Shown piece by piece: positions 1 to 7,278 of a DNA stretch of 7,808 nucleotides (position 1 is its first letter; every line of letters begins with the position of its first letter). The notes under the pieces were generated by a model. It saw only the letters and a program-made list of their open reading frames with translations. It was not told where the DNA came from and ran no database searches. The translations under genes were made by a program, and so were the position numbers. This DNA is from Megasphaera sp. UBA5897 (GTDB taxonomy: Bacteria > Bacillota > Negativicutes > Veillonellales > Megasphaeraceae). The stretch spans positions 1 through 7,808 of the forward strand of contig DJEN01000009.1 in NCBI GenBank assembly GCA_002431345.1, written 5' to 3'.

Positions 1-629
1 CCCGGCATGTTGCTGACAATCACGCGTTCCTGGCCCAGCAGGGCATTCGTAAGAGAGGATTTGCCGACATTCGGCCGGCCGACAAGGGCAATATGAATCG
101 TTTCGTCATCTTCTTCTACAACAGGAATTGATTTGATATGTTTCAATACTTCATCGAGTAAATCACCCAAATTCATTAGATTGACAGCCGATACGCCAAT
201 CGGATCTCCCAGACCTAGATTATAAAATTCATATATGTTCATTTCCTGTTCTACACTATCGATTTTGTTGACAACCAGCAATACCGGTTTGCCGCACGAG
301 CGAAGAATATGAGCAATATCTTCATCCTGGGGCTGAATGCCTGCTTTGCCGTCTACGACATACAAAATAACATCCGCTTCACGAATAGCCAGTTCTGCCT
401 GATACCGCATGCTCGTAAAAATATGATTGTCCGAATCGACAAATTCAATGCCGCCTGTATCAATCATGGTAAATTCCTGGCCGAGCCATTCTGCGTCAAA
501 ATAAATGCGGTCCCGCGTCACGCCGGGGATGTCTTCGACAATGGAAATACGTTTTTTGACAATGGCGTTAAATAATGTCGATTTGCCGACATTCGGTCGG
601 CCTACGACAGCTACTAACGGTTTATACAT
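1..629 (-). CDS. der: Ribosome biogenesis GTPase Der (EngA), 3' end cut by window edge
   Basis: Der is an essential double GTPase that binds the 50S subunit and helps its late assembly. Translation of the minus strand from ATG at 627-629 gives 209 complete codons before the window ends. The first G domain shows a P-loop GRPNVGKS at residues 10-17, PGVTRD at 35-40, DTGG at 57-60 and NKID at 121-124. A second, identical P-loop GRPNVGKS at 184-191 opens the second G domain, and the tandem arrangement is diagnostic for Der. The rest of G domain 2 and the KH-like C-terminal domain lie outside the window. The start at 629 fits the family N-terminus and has AGGAAAGG ten bases upstream; an in-frame ATG at 650 would add seven residues but has no such site. 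The G5 region reads SAVNLMNLGDLLD, where the family usually has His-Gly after SAx. A terminator lies 27 bases upstream. Confidence 0.96.
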   Translation of the reverse strand, partial: MYKPLVAVVGRPNVGKSTLFNAIVKKRISIVEDIPGVTRDRIYFDAEWLGQEFTMIDTGGIEFVDSDNHIFTSMRYQAELAIREADVILYVVDGKAGIQPQDEDIAHILRSCGKPVLLVVNKIDSVEQEMNIYEFYNLGLGDPIGVSAVNLMNLGDLLDEVLKHIKSIPVVEEDDETIHIALVGRPNVGKSSLTNALLGQERVIVSNMP

Positions 630-656
630 AAGCTTATTTCCTTTCCTCATAAGACG

Positions 657-696
657 AAAAAAGGATAACCGGTACACGCCGGCTATCCTCTTTTTT
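657..696 (-). terminator. Rho-independent terminator after ispH-rpsA
   Basis: On the minus strand a 10-bp stem (arms 679-688 and 663-672, one G-T pair, otherwise perfect) closes a 6-base loop and is followed by six T (657-662). It begins shortly after the ispH-rpsA stop codon. An A tract precedes the stem on the minus strand, so the hairpin also has a T tract on the plus strand and could work in both directions. It would end the scpA-to-rpsA transcript, or attenuate it before der. Confidence 0.88.
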
Positions 697-704
697 ACGA
701 AAAA

Positions 705-2690
705 TTATTTATCTTCTTCTACAGCGTCACCAATGGTAGCACTAGCTTCATCCTGGTTGGATTCCAAATAGCTCTTTACTTCTTTTTCTTCTTCATCTTT
801 CTGAATAGCCAAGACGCTCAAAGAAATTTTCTTTTTGTCTGTATCAATGCCGATGATTTTAACGTTCATAACGTCACCGATGTTGACCAAATCTTTAACG
901 ACAGCGCCGCGTTTTTCTGTCAGTTCAGATACATGGAGAAGACCCTGCAGTTCCGGATCGATAGCAAGAATAGCGCCGAAAGGAAGCAATTTTTTAACTT
1001 CGCCTTTGACAATATCGCCGACTTCAAATTTTTCAATTGCTGCAATCCACGGGTTTTTCTGCAGTGCTTTCAAGGATAAGGAAATACGATTGCGTTCCTG
1101 GTCAAATTTCTGTACCAAAACGTGTACGGTTTCACCGACTTTGAGGACTGCATCTACAGAGCTGATGCGTTTCCAAGAAATATCAGAAATGTGGAGAAGG
1201 CCTTCTACGCCGCCCAAATCAACAAACGCACCGTACGGCATGATTTTGACTACTGTGCCGTCGATTTCTACGCCTTCGGCAATGTGTTTCAAAGCTTCTT
1301 CGCGTTTAGCTTCGCGTTCTGCTTCCAAAACAGCTTTGCGGGAAAGGACAAGACGGTTTTTATGTTCGTCAATATCAATAACTTTTACCTGGAAAGTCTG
1401 ACCTACGAGATAATCCAAGGATTTAACAAATTTAACATCGCCCTGGGAAAGAGGAATAAAGCCGCGAAGCGATTTAATAGAAACAACAAGACCTGCTTTG
1501 TTCGTTTCTTTACCTACGCATTCAACGAGCTGATCGTTTTCGAATGCATCACGGACTTCTTTCCAGTCTTCGACTTTCTTCATTTTTACGAGGGAAACGA
1601 CAATAGCGCCTTCTTCTTTAATGTTATTGGCAATTTCTACTGTCAGTTCGTCGCCAACTTTGACAAAATCACTGGCTTTTTCCGGAGCGGGAACAGCCAT
1701 TTCCTTTTTCGGCAGGATAGCTTCTGCTTTCGTACCGATGGAAACATAGGCAGCATCATCATTCACAGAAATAACCGTGCCTTTTACAACGTCACCTTTC
1801 TTTGGATTTTCTTCATAATCATACTTGTCCAACAATTCTTCACTCATTACTTCTGTGCCTTCAGCTTGCAAATTTTCCATAATCTCAACAACCTCCTGTA
1901 TTATCCAATCCGGCGTGGAAGCGCCGGCTGTAATGCCTATATGATTCATACCACGAAACGCCGCCGTCTCTAATTCAGCTGCTGTTTCAACGTGATATGT
2001 AGGGCAACCCTGTTCTTTGCACACTTGTGCCAGACGTCTGGTATTGGCACTGTTTTTGCCTCCTACGACAATCATGGCGTCTACGGTTTTGGCCAGTGCG
2101 ATGGCTGCATTTTGTCGCTGCTGCGTCGCCGTGCAGATAGTCATGTGCACATCCAAGTCTTTTGTCTTGGTCTGCAACACGGCAGCAATGCGTTTGAATT
2201 GCTCTTGCGAGAATGTCGTCTGTACGACGACTCCCAGGGAATCTGCCGGCAGAATTTCTTCTGCTTCTTTTTCCCTATCTATTATAATAGCACGATTTGC
2301 CCCCCATTGTGAAATACTAATTACCTCTGGATGAGCTTTTTCGCCTATAATAATCAATTTTTTGCCTTGTTCTACAATTTTTTTTGCGTCTTGCTGTGCT
2401 TTTTTGACATGAGGACAGGTCGCATCCACGATATGCAGTCCTTTTTTTTCAGCTTCTGCATATACTGCCGGACCTACGCCATGTGAACGAATCAGCACGG
2501 TTTCTCCTGCCTGAATTTCGTCCAGTGAATCGACCGGCTCTATGCCTTGTGCCGCTAAGCGGGATACTACCTGGGGATTATGAATAATAGGTCCCAATGT
2601 TTTCGTACCCTTTGTGGCATGGGCAGCCATGTCCACGGCACGCCGCACACCATAACAAAATCCACAGGCATCTGCTATTGTTACTCTCAT
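705..2690 (-). CDS. ispH-rpsA: Fused 4-hydroxy-3-methylbut-2-enyl diphosphate reductase (IspH) and ribosomal protein S1
   Basis: This 661-residue protein joins two usually separate proteins. Residues 1-280 are IspH, the last MEP-pathway enzyme, an Fe-S protein that reduces HMBPP to IPP and DMAPP. The three cluster cysteines are visible at C12 (GFCYG), C92 (ATCPHV) and C186 (ICTAT). H37, H70, H120, E122 (KAHPE), the NSAN stretch at 213-216 and S258 (GASTPDW) match the substrate-binding positions. Residues 299-630 hold four S1 RNA-binding domains, at about 299-367, 388-452, 472-541 and 556-626; domain 3 has the classic YGAFVDLGGVEGLLHISD. The tail from 631 is acidic. Four S1 domains is usual for Bacillota S1, and this fusion is known in Clostridia and Negativicutes. 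ATG at 2688-2690 overlaps the plsC stop as ATGA, with GGAG ten bases upstream, which suggests coupled translation. An internal ribosome-binding site at the domain junction is listed separately. Confidence 0.97.
   Translation of the reverse strand: MRVTIADACGFCYGVRRAVDMAAHATKGTKTLGPIIHNPQVVSRLAAQGIEPVDSLDEIQAGETVLIRSHGVGPAVYAEAEKKGLHIVDATCPHVKKAQQDAKKIVEQGKKLIIIGEKAHPEVISISQWGANRAIIIDREKEAEEILPADSLGVVVQTTFSQEQFKRIAAVLQTKTKDLDVHMTICTATQQRQNAAIALAKTVDAMIVVGGKNSANTRRLAQVCKEQGCPTYHVETAAELETAAFRGMNHIGITAGASTPDWIIQEVVEIMENLQAEGTEVMSEELLDKYDYEENPKKGDVVKGTVISVNDDAAYVSIGTKAEAILPKKEMAVPAPEKASDFVKVGDELTVEIANNIKEEGAIVVSLVKMKKVEDWKEVRDAFENDQLVECVGKETNKAGLVVSIKSLRGFIPLSQGDVKFVKSLDYLVGQTFQVKVIDIDEHKNRLVLSRKAVLEAEREAKREEALKHIAEGVEIDGTVVKIMPYGAFVDLGGVEGLLHISDISWKRISSVDAVLKVGETVHVLVQKFDQERNRISLSLKALQKNPWIAAIEKFEVGDIVKGEVKKLLPFGAILAIDPELQGLLHVSELTEKRGAVVKDLVNIGDVMNVKIIGIDTDKKKISLSVLAIQKDEEEKEVKSYLESNQDEASATIGDAVEEDK
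1892..1897 (-). promoter_or_regulatory. Candidate internal ribosome-binding site at the IspH-S1 junction
   Basis: The minus strand reads AGGAGG here, a perfect Shine-Dalgarno core, 11 bases before an in-frame ATG at 1878-1880 (Met271). A second in-frame ATG at 1845-1847 (Met282) follows, with AAGG ten bases upstream of it. Both lie between the last IspH residues and the first S1 domain (about 299), so initiation here would give a free S1 protein of 391 or 380 residues. The motif could also be a chance product of the Gln-Glu-Val codons, and 11 bases is a slightly long spacing. Confidence 0.4.
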
Positions 2691-3301
2691 CGTTTCATTT
2701 CTCCATACTGATTTAGCATAGCTAAGACTATATTGCGAATTTCGTCTGTAAATGCTTTGACTTCTTCCTTATCGGCATGCATTCCCTGCGGCGGCATAAC
2801 AGGTTCGCCAAAAACAACGCAGACCGGGCCTTTCTTTTTAGGAAGAGGCCGGGAATTAATAACCGCCGCTGGCAGTACGGGCACGCCGGCCTTCATGGCG
2901 ATGCCGGCAAATCCATCGTGGAATTTGCCCAAAATTCCCTGGTCTTTGCTTGTGCCTTCCGGAAAAATTCCCAATACTTCTCCCTGTTTGAGGACACGGA
3001 ATGATTCCATAATAGCCCGGCGGTCAATACGGCCGCGGTGAACCGGAAAAGTATGTACATAGCGCAGAAACCAATTCATCAGCGGATTACGAAAGAGTTC
3101 TTCTTTGGCCATAAAGTGAATTAAATGATGCCGCACAGCAGTACCTACCAATGGCGGGTCAAAATAGCTGGCATGATTGCAGACGATAATGAAAGGTCCT
3201 TTATCTGGAATATGTTCTTCGCCGTAAACCTTCATGCCGATGAGTGTGTAGGTGACGAAATTAAATATCCAGCGGATAATTTTATACGTAAAATCTCTCA
3301 T
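2687..3301 (-). CDS. plsC: 1-acyl-sn-glycerol-3-phosphate acyltransferase (PlsC family)
   Basis: The product transfers an acyl chain to lysophosphatidic acid to make phosphatidic acid, the precursor of membrane phospholipids; it acts at the inner face of the cytoplasmic membrane. The 204-residue protein shows the acyltransferase blocks in order: NHASYFD with catalytic H43 and D48 (HX4D), FPVHRGR at 85-91, FPEGTS at 113-118 that binds the glycerol phosphate, and VPVLP at 140-144. A hydrophobic stretch at about residues 8-23 may anchor it to the membrane. The length is usual for the short PlsC form. The start ATG (3299-3301) overlaps the cmk stop as ATGA and has only a weak AAGAG upstream, so it is probably translated by coupling to cmk. 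Its own stop overlaps the ispH-rpsA start in the same way. The family is clear; acyl donor preference (acyl-ACP or acyl-CoA) cannot be read from the sequence. Confidence 0.93.
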   Translation of the reverse strand: MRDFTYKIIRWIFNFVTYTLIGMKVYGEEHIPDKGPFIIVCNHASYFDPPLVGTAVRHHLIHFMAKEELFRNPLMNWFLRYVHTFPVHRGRIDRRAIMESFRVLKQGEVLGIFPEGTSKDQGILGKFHDGFAGIAMKAGVPVLPAAVINSRPLPKKKGPVCVVFGEPVMPPQGMHADKEEVKAFTDEIRNIVLAMLNQYGEMKR

Positions 3302-3969
3302 TGCTCTTTGCGGCGAATCAAATCGGTAATAACATCGGCAGTTTCTTCCAAATTCAATTCACTGTTATCGAGAAGCATGGCATCAGCAGCCTGTCTAAGC
3401 GGTGACACAGCACGATGCGAGTCTTGGTAATCCCTTGCAGCAATGCTCTTTTCAATTTCTTCCAGCGTTTCGCTGCTTCCTTTGGCCTGCATTTCCAAAT
3501 AGCGGCGCACCGCCCGGGAATGAACAGACGCTGTCAGAAAAATTTTAATATCTGCATTCGGCAGTACCACCGTTCCAATATCGCGTCCATCCAAAATGAC
3601 GCCGCCCTGTTTGGCCATGTCTCTCTGTAATTGTACCAGTTTTTGCCTTACTACTGCAAGAGCTGCAACAGAAGATACGTGAGAAGATATGGTTTGCGTG
3701 CGAATTTCATCCGTAACTTCTATATCATTTACGTATACACGGCACGTATCTGCCAACGGTTCCAATCGTACTGTCAAGTCTTGAATAAAGGAACCTACGG
3801 CTTGTTCGTCTGTTATATCAACATGGTGCTGCAAAACAGCCCATGTAATGGCTCGGTACATTGCACCTGTATCGATATACAAATACTGTACTCTGCCTGC
3901 AGCCAGACGGGCCGCACTGCTTTTGCCCGCGCCGGCCGGCCCGTCAATAGCAACTGTTAATTTTCCCAT
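3298..3969 (-). CDS. cmk: (d)CMP kinase (cytidylate kinase)
   Basis: Cmk phosphorylates CMP and dCMP with ATP, recycling cytidine nucleotides for RNA, DNA and CDP-lipid synthesis in the cytoplasm. The 223-residue product has the usual bacterial length. The P-loop GPAGAGKS is at 10-17, IDTGAMYRA, which contacts the nucleotide, at 32-40, DGRDIGT at 127-133, and the lid region R179-D180 through H185-R186 and SPL at 189-191 with its conserved arginines. The start ATG (3967-3969) is preceded by AAAGGAG at a good distance. It overlaps the end of the upstream flavoprotein gene by 13 bases, and its stop overlaps the plsC start. In many Bacillota cmk lies directly before plsC or rpsA, as here; aroA, often its neighbour, is absent. 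Confidence 0.96.
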   Translation of the reverse strand: MGKLTVAIDGPAGAGKSSAARLAAGRVQYLYIDTGAMYRAITWAVLQHHVDITDEQAVGSFIQDLTVRLEPLADTCRVYVNDIEVTDEIRTQTISSHVSSVAALAVVRQKLVQLQRDMAKQGGVILDGRDIGTVVLPNADIKIFLTASVHSRAVRRYLEMQAKGSSETLEEIEKSIAARDYQDSHRAVSPLRQAADAMLLDNSELNLEETADVITDLIRRKEQ

Positions 3970-5210
3970 GATTCACTCTCCTTTGCCGCTGCTTTTCCGG
4001 CTGCATAGCCAGTGGAAAAGGCAGCTTGTAAATTGTAGCCGCCTGTAAAGGCATCAATATCCATAACTTCACCAGCAAAATAGATATGCGGTGTAATTTT
4101 GGATTCCATCGTTTTGGGATTAATTTCTTTGACAGATACGCCGCCAGCCGTAACAATAGCTTCTTCTATCGGACGGGTACCTGTAATCGTCAGCGACAAT
4201 GCCTGCAGCGTGTCAACCAAATCCTGGCGCTGTTCTTTGGACAGTTGATTGACAGGCAGATGCACATCGATACCGGCTTGTTCCAAAACAACGGGTATGA
4301 GCCGCTGCGGCAGCAGGTCCTTCATGGCATTTTCTACTTCTTTGCGTATGTATTTTTGAAAATCGCGCTGTATGCGCTGATCTAGTTTTTCTTTAGACAA
4401 TGCCGGTTTCAGATTGATGCGCAGCTGCATTGGATAAACACATTGTTTTTTATGGGCTGCCGTCGTGCTGAGCATCAAAATAATCGGGCCGGATACGCCA
4501 AAATGCGTAAAAAGCATTTCGCCAAATTGGGAAGCCAGCTTTTTTCCCCGTTTCCACAAGGATGCTTCTATATTCCGAAGGGCCATGCCGGACAACGTAT
4601 GCGGCCACGTATCTGCCGTCGTAAACGGAATCAGAGACGGTTTGACCGGTGTAATGCTGTGGCCCAAGCTTTTAGCAAACCCATAACCGTCACCTGTAGA
4701 GCCGGTAACAGGATACGACATGCCTCCCGTCGTAATAATGCAGGCATCGCCTTCGTAAGTTCCGGAAGCTGCCTGCACAGCAACGCGGTCATCCCACTGA
4801 TGGACTGCTTTTACAGCATCTTCCAAATGCAGCGCGACGCCGGCAATTCGCAGACGGCTGTAAAACAGTTTCCGCACTTCAATCGCACTGTCGGACTGTG
4901 GAAATACGCGTCCGCCCCGTTCTACTTTGGTCAGCAGCCCCCACGCGTGCAGTTTCTGCAGCAAATCTTCATTGGTAAACTGGCCGTACGCGCTGTATAA
5001 AAAACGGCCGTTCCCCGGTGTATGGGCAATGCATTCGTCCATCGTACAGGCGTTGGTCAAATTGCAGCGTCCTTTCCCAGTAATGCCCATTTTTTTGCCT
5101 ACAATATTATTTTTTTCAAATAGTTGCACAGCTGCGCCTGCTTCGGCTGCTGCCAGTGCCGCCATGATGCCGGCCGCGCCGGCACCGATGACAATGACGT
5201 TTTTGCCCAT
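3957..5210 (-). CDS. HI0933/YhiN-family FAD-dependent oxidoreductase, role unknown
   Basis: This is a predicted cytoplasmic flavoprotein of about 417 residues. The N-terminal dinucleotide-binding fold shows GAGAAG at 9-14 and the ribose-binding acid E32 (FEKN). The family signature GITGKGRCNLTN follows at 42-53. A GG..YP.TGSTGDGYGFAKSLGH segment lies in the middle. The C-terminus, from about 376 to 405, carries FAGEVMDIDAFTGGYNLQ, the part that closes around FAD. Relatives are often labelled BaiN after a bile-acid-pathway gene, but nothing here supports that substrate. An alternative ATG at 5214-5216 would add two residues; AAGGCGG at 5218-5224 is spaced 7 bases from the ATG at 5208-5210 and only one base from the earlier one, so I chose 5210. 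It begins about 12 bases after rluB and overlaps cmk by 13 bases, so it is co-transcribed with translation-related genes. Family certain, function not. Confidence 0.9.
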   Translation of the reverse strand: MGKNVIVIGAGAAGIMAALAAAEAGAAVQLFEKNNIVGKKMGITGKGRCNLTNACTMDECIAHTPGNGRFLYSAYGQFTNEDLLQKLHAWGLLTKVERGGRVFPQSDSAIEVRKLFYSRLRIAGVALHLEDAVKAVHQWDDRVAVQAASGTYEGDACIITTGGMSYPVTGSTGDGYGFAKSLGHSITPVKPSLIPFTTADTWPHTLSGMALRNIEASLWKRGKKLASQFGEMLFTHFGVSGPIILMLSTTAAHKKQCVYPMQLRINLKPALSKEKLDQRIQRDFQKYIRKEVENAMKDLLPQRLIPVVLEQAGIDVHLPVNQLSKEQRQDLVDTLQALSLTITGTRPIEEAIVTAGGVSVKEINPKTMESKITPHIYFAGEVMDIDAFTGGYNLQAAFSTGYAAGKAAAKESESWEN

Positions 5211-5222
5211 AGTCATGCCGCC

Positions 5223-5939
5223 TTACTTATATTTATATAATTCTGCTACTTCTTCAGCTGTTAAGCTGCGATAGGCACCACGCTTTACGCCGCTGAGCGT
5301 CAAAAACGCATACTGCACACGCCGCAGATTATGCACTTGGAAGCCAAAATATTCCATCATGCGGCGCACTTGCCGATTGCGTCCTTCATGAATCGTAATT
5401 TCAATAGTCGTAATACCGCTGCGGCCATCAAAGCCAATGTAATATACATCTGCAGGAGCCGTCATGCCATCTTTTAATTCTACACCATCCGCCAAATGCT
5501 GCAATACCGAATCCGCAATACGTCCTTTGACTTTTACTTCATAGGTCTTATCGACCATTTTGCTCGGATGCATCAAAATATTGGCCAGTTCCCCATCATT
5601 GGTCATGATGAGCAGCCCTTCCGTATTTTGGTCCAAACGGCCAACGGCATAAATACGGTCTTTTTCCTTTTTGAAATAATCCATGACCGTCGTCCGGCCC
5701 TGGTCATCACTGGATGTCGTAATTACACCCTTAGGTTTATTAAATAAATAGTAATGCTTAGGCTGCATTTCCAACCGCTGTCCATCGACAAGGACGATGT
5801 CCTTATCCGGATCTACTTTGGTGCCCAGTTCACGAACAACAACACCGTTGACACGAACACGGCCATCCAAAATCATCTGTTCCGATGCGCGGCGTGACGC
5901 GACACCGCAGTTACTCATTACTTTCTGTAGCCTTTCCAT
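5223..5939 (-). CDS. rluB: 23S rRNA pseudouridine synthase, RluB/RsuA family
   Basis: The enzyme converts a uridine of 23S rRNA to pseudouridine; the RluB type acts near the peptidyl transferase centre (U2605 in E. coli numbering). The 238-residue protein has an S4 RNA-binding domain at residues 1-60 (start MERLQKVMSNCGVASRRASE), the KPKGVITT segment at 68-75, the catalytic D103 in GRLDQNTEGLL, and the family signature EGRNRQVRRM at 185-194. The start ATG (5937-5939) has AAGGGGG six bases upstream, a strong site. Its first 29 bases lie inside the end of scpB in another frame. The scpA-scpB-rluB order is widely conserved in Bacillota. The RsuA/RluB/RluE/RluF subfamilies are hard to separate by eye; context and the S4 domain favour RluB. 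Confidence 0.93.
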   Translation of the reverse strand: MERLQKVMSNCGVASRRASEQMILDGRVRVNGVVVRELGTKVDPDKDIVLVDGQRLEMQPKHYYLFNKPKGVITTSSDDQGRTTVMDYFKKEKDRIYAVGRLDQNTEGLLIMTNDGELANILMHPSKMVDKTYEVKVKGRIADSVLQHLADGVELKDGMTAPADVYYIGFDGRSGITTIEITIHEGRNRQVRRMMEYFGFQVHNLRRVQYAFLTLSGVKRGAYRSLTAEEVAELYKYK

Positions 5940-6543
5940 CTGTTTCCCCCTTGTTTGTTGTCGATTCCAGTTCCCGTGTCAGCTGTGCCGACTGTAGTGT
6001 TTCCGTACTGCTTTCCGGAACATGGGCTGCCAAATCAGCCAGCGAATCCATGCCAATGCATTCCAAAAAATACGCCGATGTCCCGTATAAAATAGGACGG
6101 CCCGGACTGTCTTTCCGTCCCAAATCAATAACCAGCCCTTGCTGTACCAGCGATGTCAAAATCCGCTCAGACGATACGCCGCGGAGTTTTTCGATTTCAG
6201 CACGCGTAATAGGCTGCTTAAAAGCGACAATCGCCAATACTTCCAACGCCATAGGAGACAATTCCGTCGTCCCGGTCCGCACCCATTGAATAGCTTCAAA
6301 AAGGCACGGCTTCGTCACCAGCTGATAGCCGCCGGCTACGCGCAGCACCGTCAGGCCATGGCCAGCTGCCGCCAAAGACGTTTTTAACGCCTGCGCTATC
6401 TGTTGAATTTGACTGGAACTCCATCCGGTATGCGCTGCAATTTCAGCTATCTTCATCGGCTGACCGCTTAGAAAAAGCAATGCTTCCAATACGGCTGTCG
6501 GCTCCATGTTTTCAACTTGGTGTGTATCGCAAGGCGACGGCAT
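5911..6543 (-). CDS. scpB: Segregation and condensation protein B
   Basis: ScpB is a dimeric winged-helix protein that binds ScpA and, with SMC, forms the bacterial condensin used for chromosome compaction and segregation. About 210 residues: a first winged-helix region near 14-85 (AVLEALLFLSGQ motif), a second near 94-156 with the hallmark LSPMALEVLAIVAFKQPITR and GRPILYGTS, then a Ser/Thr/Glu-rich, probably disordered tail from about 163. AAGGAG at 6553-6558 lies nine bases before the ATG at 6541-6543 and three before the ATG at 6547-6549, so I favour 6543; a later ATG at 6505-6507 also fits the conserved part but has a poor site. The gene overlaps the end of scpA by about 32 bases and the start of rluB by 29, suggesting coupled synthesis. 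Confidence 0.93.
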   Translation of the reverse strand: MPSPCDTHQVENMEPTAVLEALLFLSGQPMKIAEIAAHTGWSSSQIQQIAQALKTSLAAAGHGLTVLRVAGGYQLVTKPCLFEAIQWVRTGTTELSPMALEVLAIVAFKQPITRAEIEKLRGVSSERILTSLVQQGLVIDLGRKDSPGRPILYGTSAYFLECIGMDSLADLAAHVPESSTETLQSAQLTRELESTTNKGETDGKATESNE

Positions 6544-7231
6544 TTCCATCCTCTCCTTCTGCCACCGTGTGGCACTGCCCTAATTTCAGCATTTCCAATA
6601 CAGCTAAAAAGGTGACAACCAATTCCATTTTGGAACGGCATGCGCGAAATATGGTCTCAACAGCCGTTGTTCCTGCTGTTTGCCGCAGCATGTAGGCGAC
6701 ACGCTGCATGCATTCTTCTACACTGTAAATTTCCTGCTGAATATGAATTTCCACAGGCTTTTTTTGCTGCAGAGACTGATACACCAGCCGAAACGCGTGG
6801 TATAATGCAGCCGTTTCAATCATCCCGGAAAACTGCGGTTCATATGCAAGAGGCGTTCGTTCCCGTCCCAGCATATGACTTCGTTCATCCCACAAACCGC
6901 CCATGACAGCTGAAATTTGTTTCATGCGTCTATATTCAACAAGCTGCTGTACCAATGCTTCCTTCGGATCTTCTTCCTCTTCTTCTTTTGCCTTAGGCAT
7001 TTTAGGAAGAAGCAGCCGTGATTTGATTTGCAGCAGCGTCGCTGCCATGACAAAAAACTTACTGGCATAATTGACATCAAACGCATCAATTTGCGTTACA
7101 TACGCATTAAACTGATCTGTAATCTCGACAATAGGAATATTGTAAATATCGACTTTATTTTTTTCGATTAAATATAAGAGCAAATCCAACGGCCCTTCAA
7201 AATCCGATACTTTGTATTTGTATTCTTCCAT
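6512..7231 (-). CDS. scpA: Segregation and condensation protein A
   Basis: ScpA is the kleisin of the SMC-ScpAB condensin and bridges the SMC heads. The 239-residue product shows the N-terminal SMC-neck-binding helix region with FEGPLDLLLYLIEKNKVDIY at 11-30, a helical part ending in SRLLLPK at 71-77, an acidic linker (EEEEED near 83-88) and a C-terminal winged helix from about 165. The open frame extends upstream to an ATG at 7295-7297, but that lies inside the preceding terminator hairpin and upstream of the promoter. I chose the ATG at 7229-7231, where family homology begins and where GGCGG lies about five bases upstream. ATG 7241-7243 is a possible alternative, adding four residues. It is the first gene of the operon. 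Confidence 0.93.
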   Translation of the reverse strand: MEEYKYKVSDFEGPLDLLLYLIEKNKVDIYNIPIVEITDQFNAYVTQIDAFDVNYASKFFVMAATLLQIKSRLLLPKMPKAKEEEEEDPKEALVQQLVEYRRMKQISAVMGGLWDERSHMLGRERTPLAYEPQFSGMIETAALYHAFRLVYQSLQQKKPVEIHIQQEIYSVEECMQRVAYMLRQTAGTTAVETIFRACRSKMELVVTFLAVLEMLKLGQCHTVAEGEDGNAVALRYTPS

Positions 7232-7249
7232 ACAGACCGCCATTTCTAT

Positions 7250-7278
7250 ATTATATGATAAAATACAAGAAATTACAA
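7250..7278 (-). promoter_or_regulatory. Sigma-A-type promoter of the scpA operon
   Basis: On the minus strand a perfect -10 box TATAAT lies at 7250-7255. Exactly 17 bases upstream is TTGTAA at 7273-7278, a 4 of 6 match to TTGACA. The start of transcription would fall near 7243-7244, giving a leader of only about 12 bases before the scpA ATG at 7231. The -35 box touches the T tract of the tRNA-operon terminator. Confidence 0.7.

Noticed and set aside
1122..1973. A 283-codon plus-strand open frame opposite ispH-rpsA
   Set aside because: It is a shadow of the long fusion gene: Phe/Asn-rich, without family motifs, whereas the minus-strand frame has clear IspH and S1 signatures.
4443..5000. A 185-codon plus-strand frame opposite the flavoprotein gene
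   Set aside because: It has no recognisable domain and lies wholly inside a gene with strong family motifs on the other strand.
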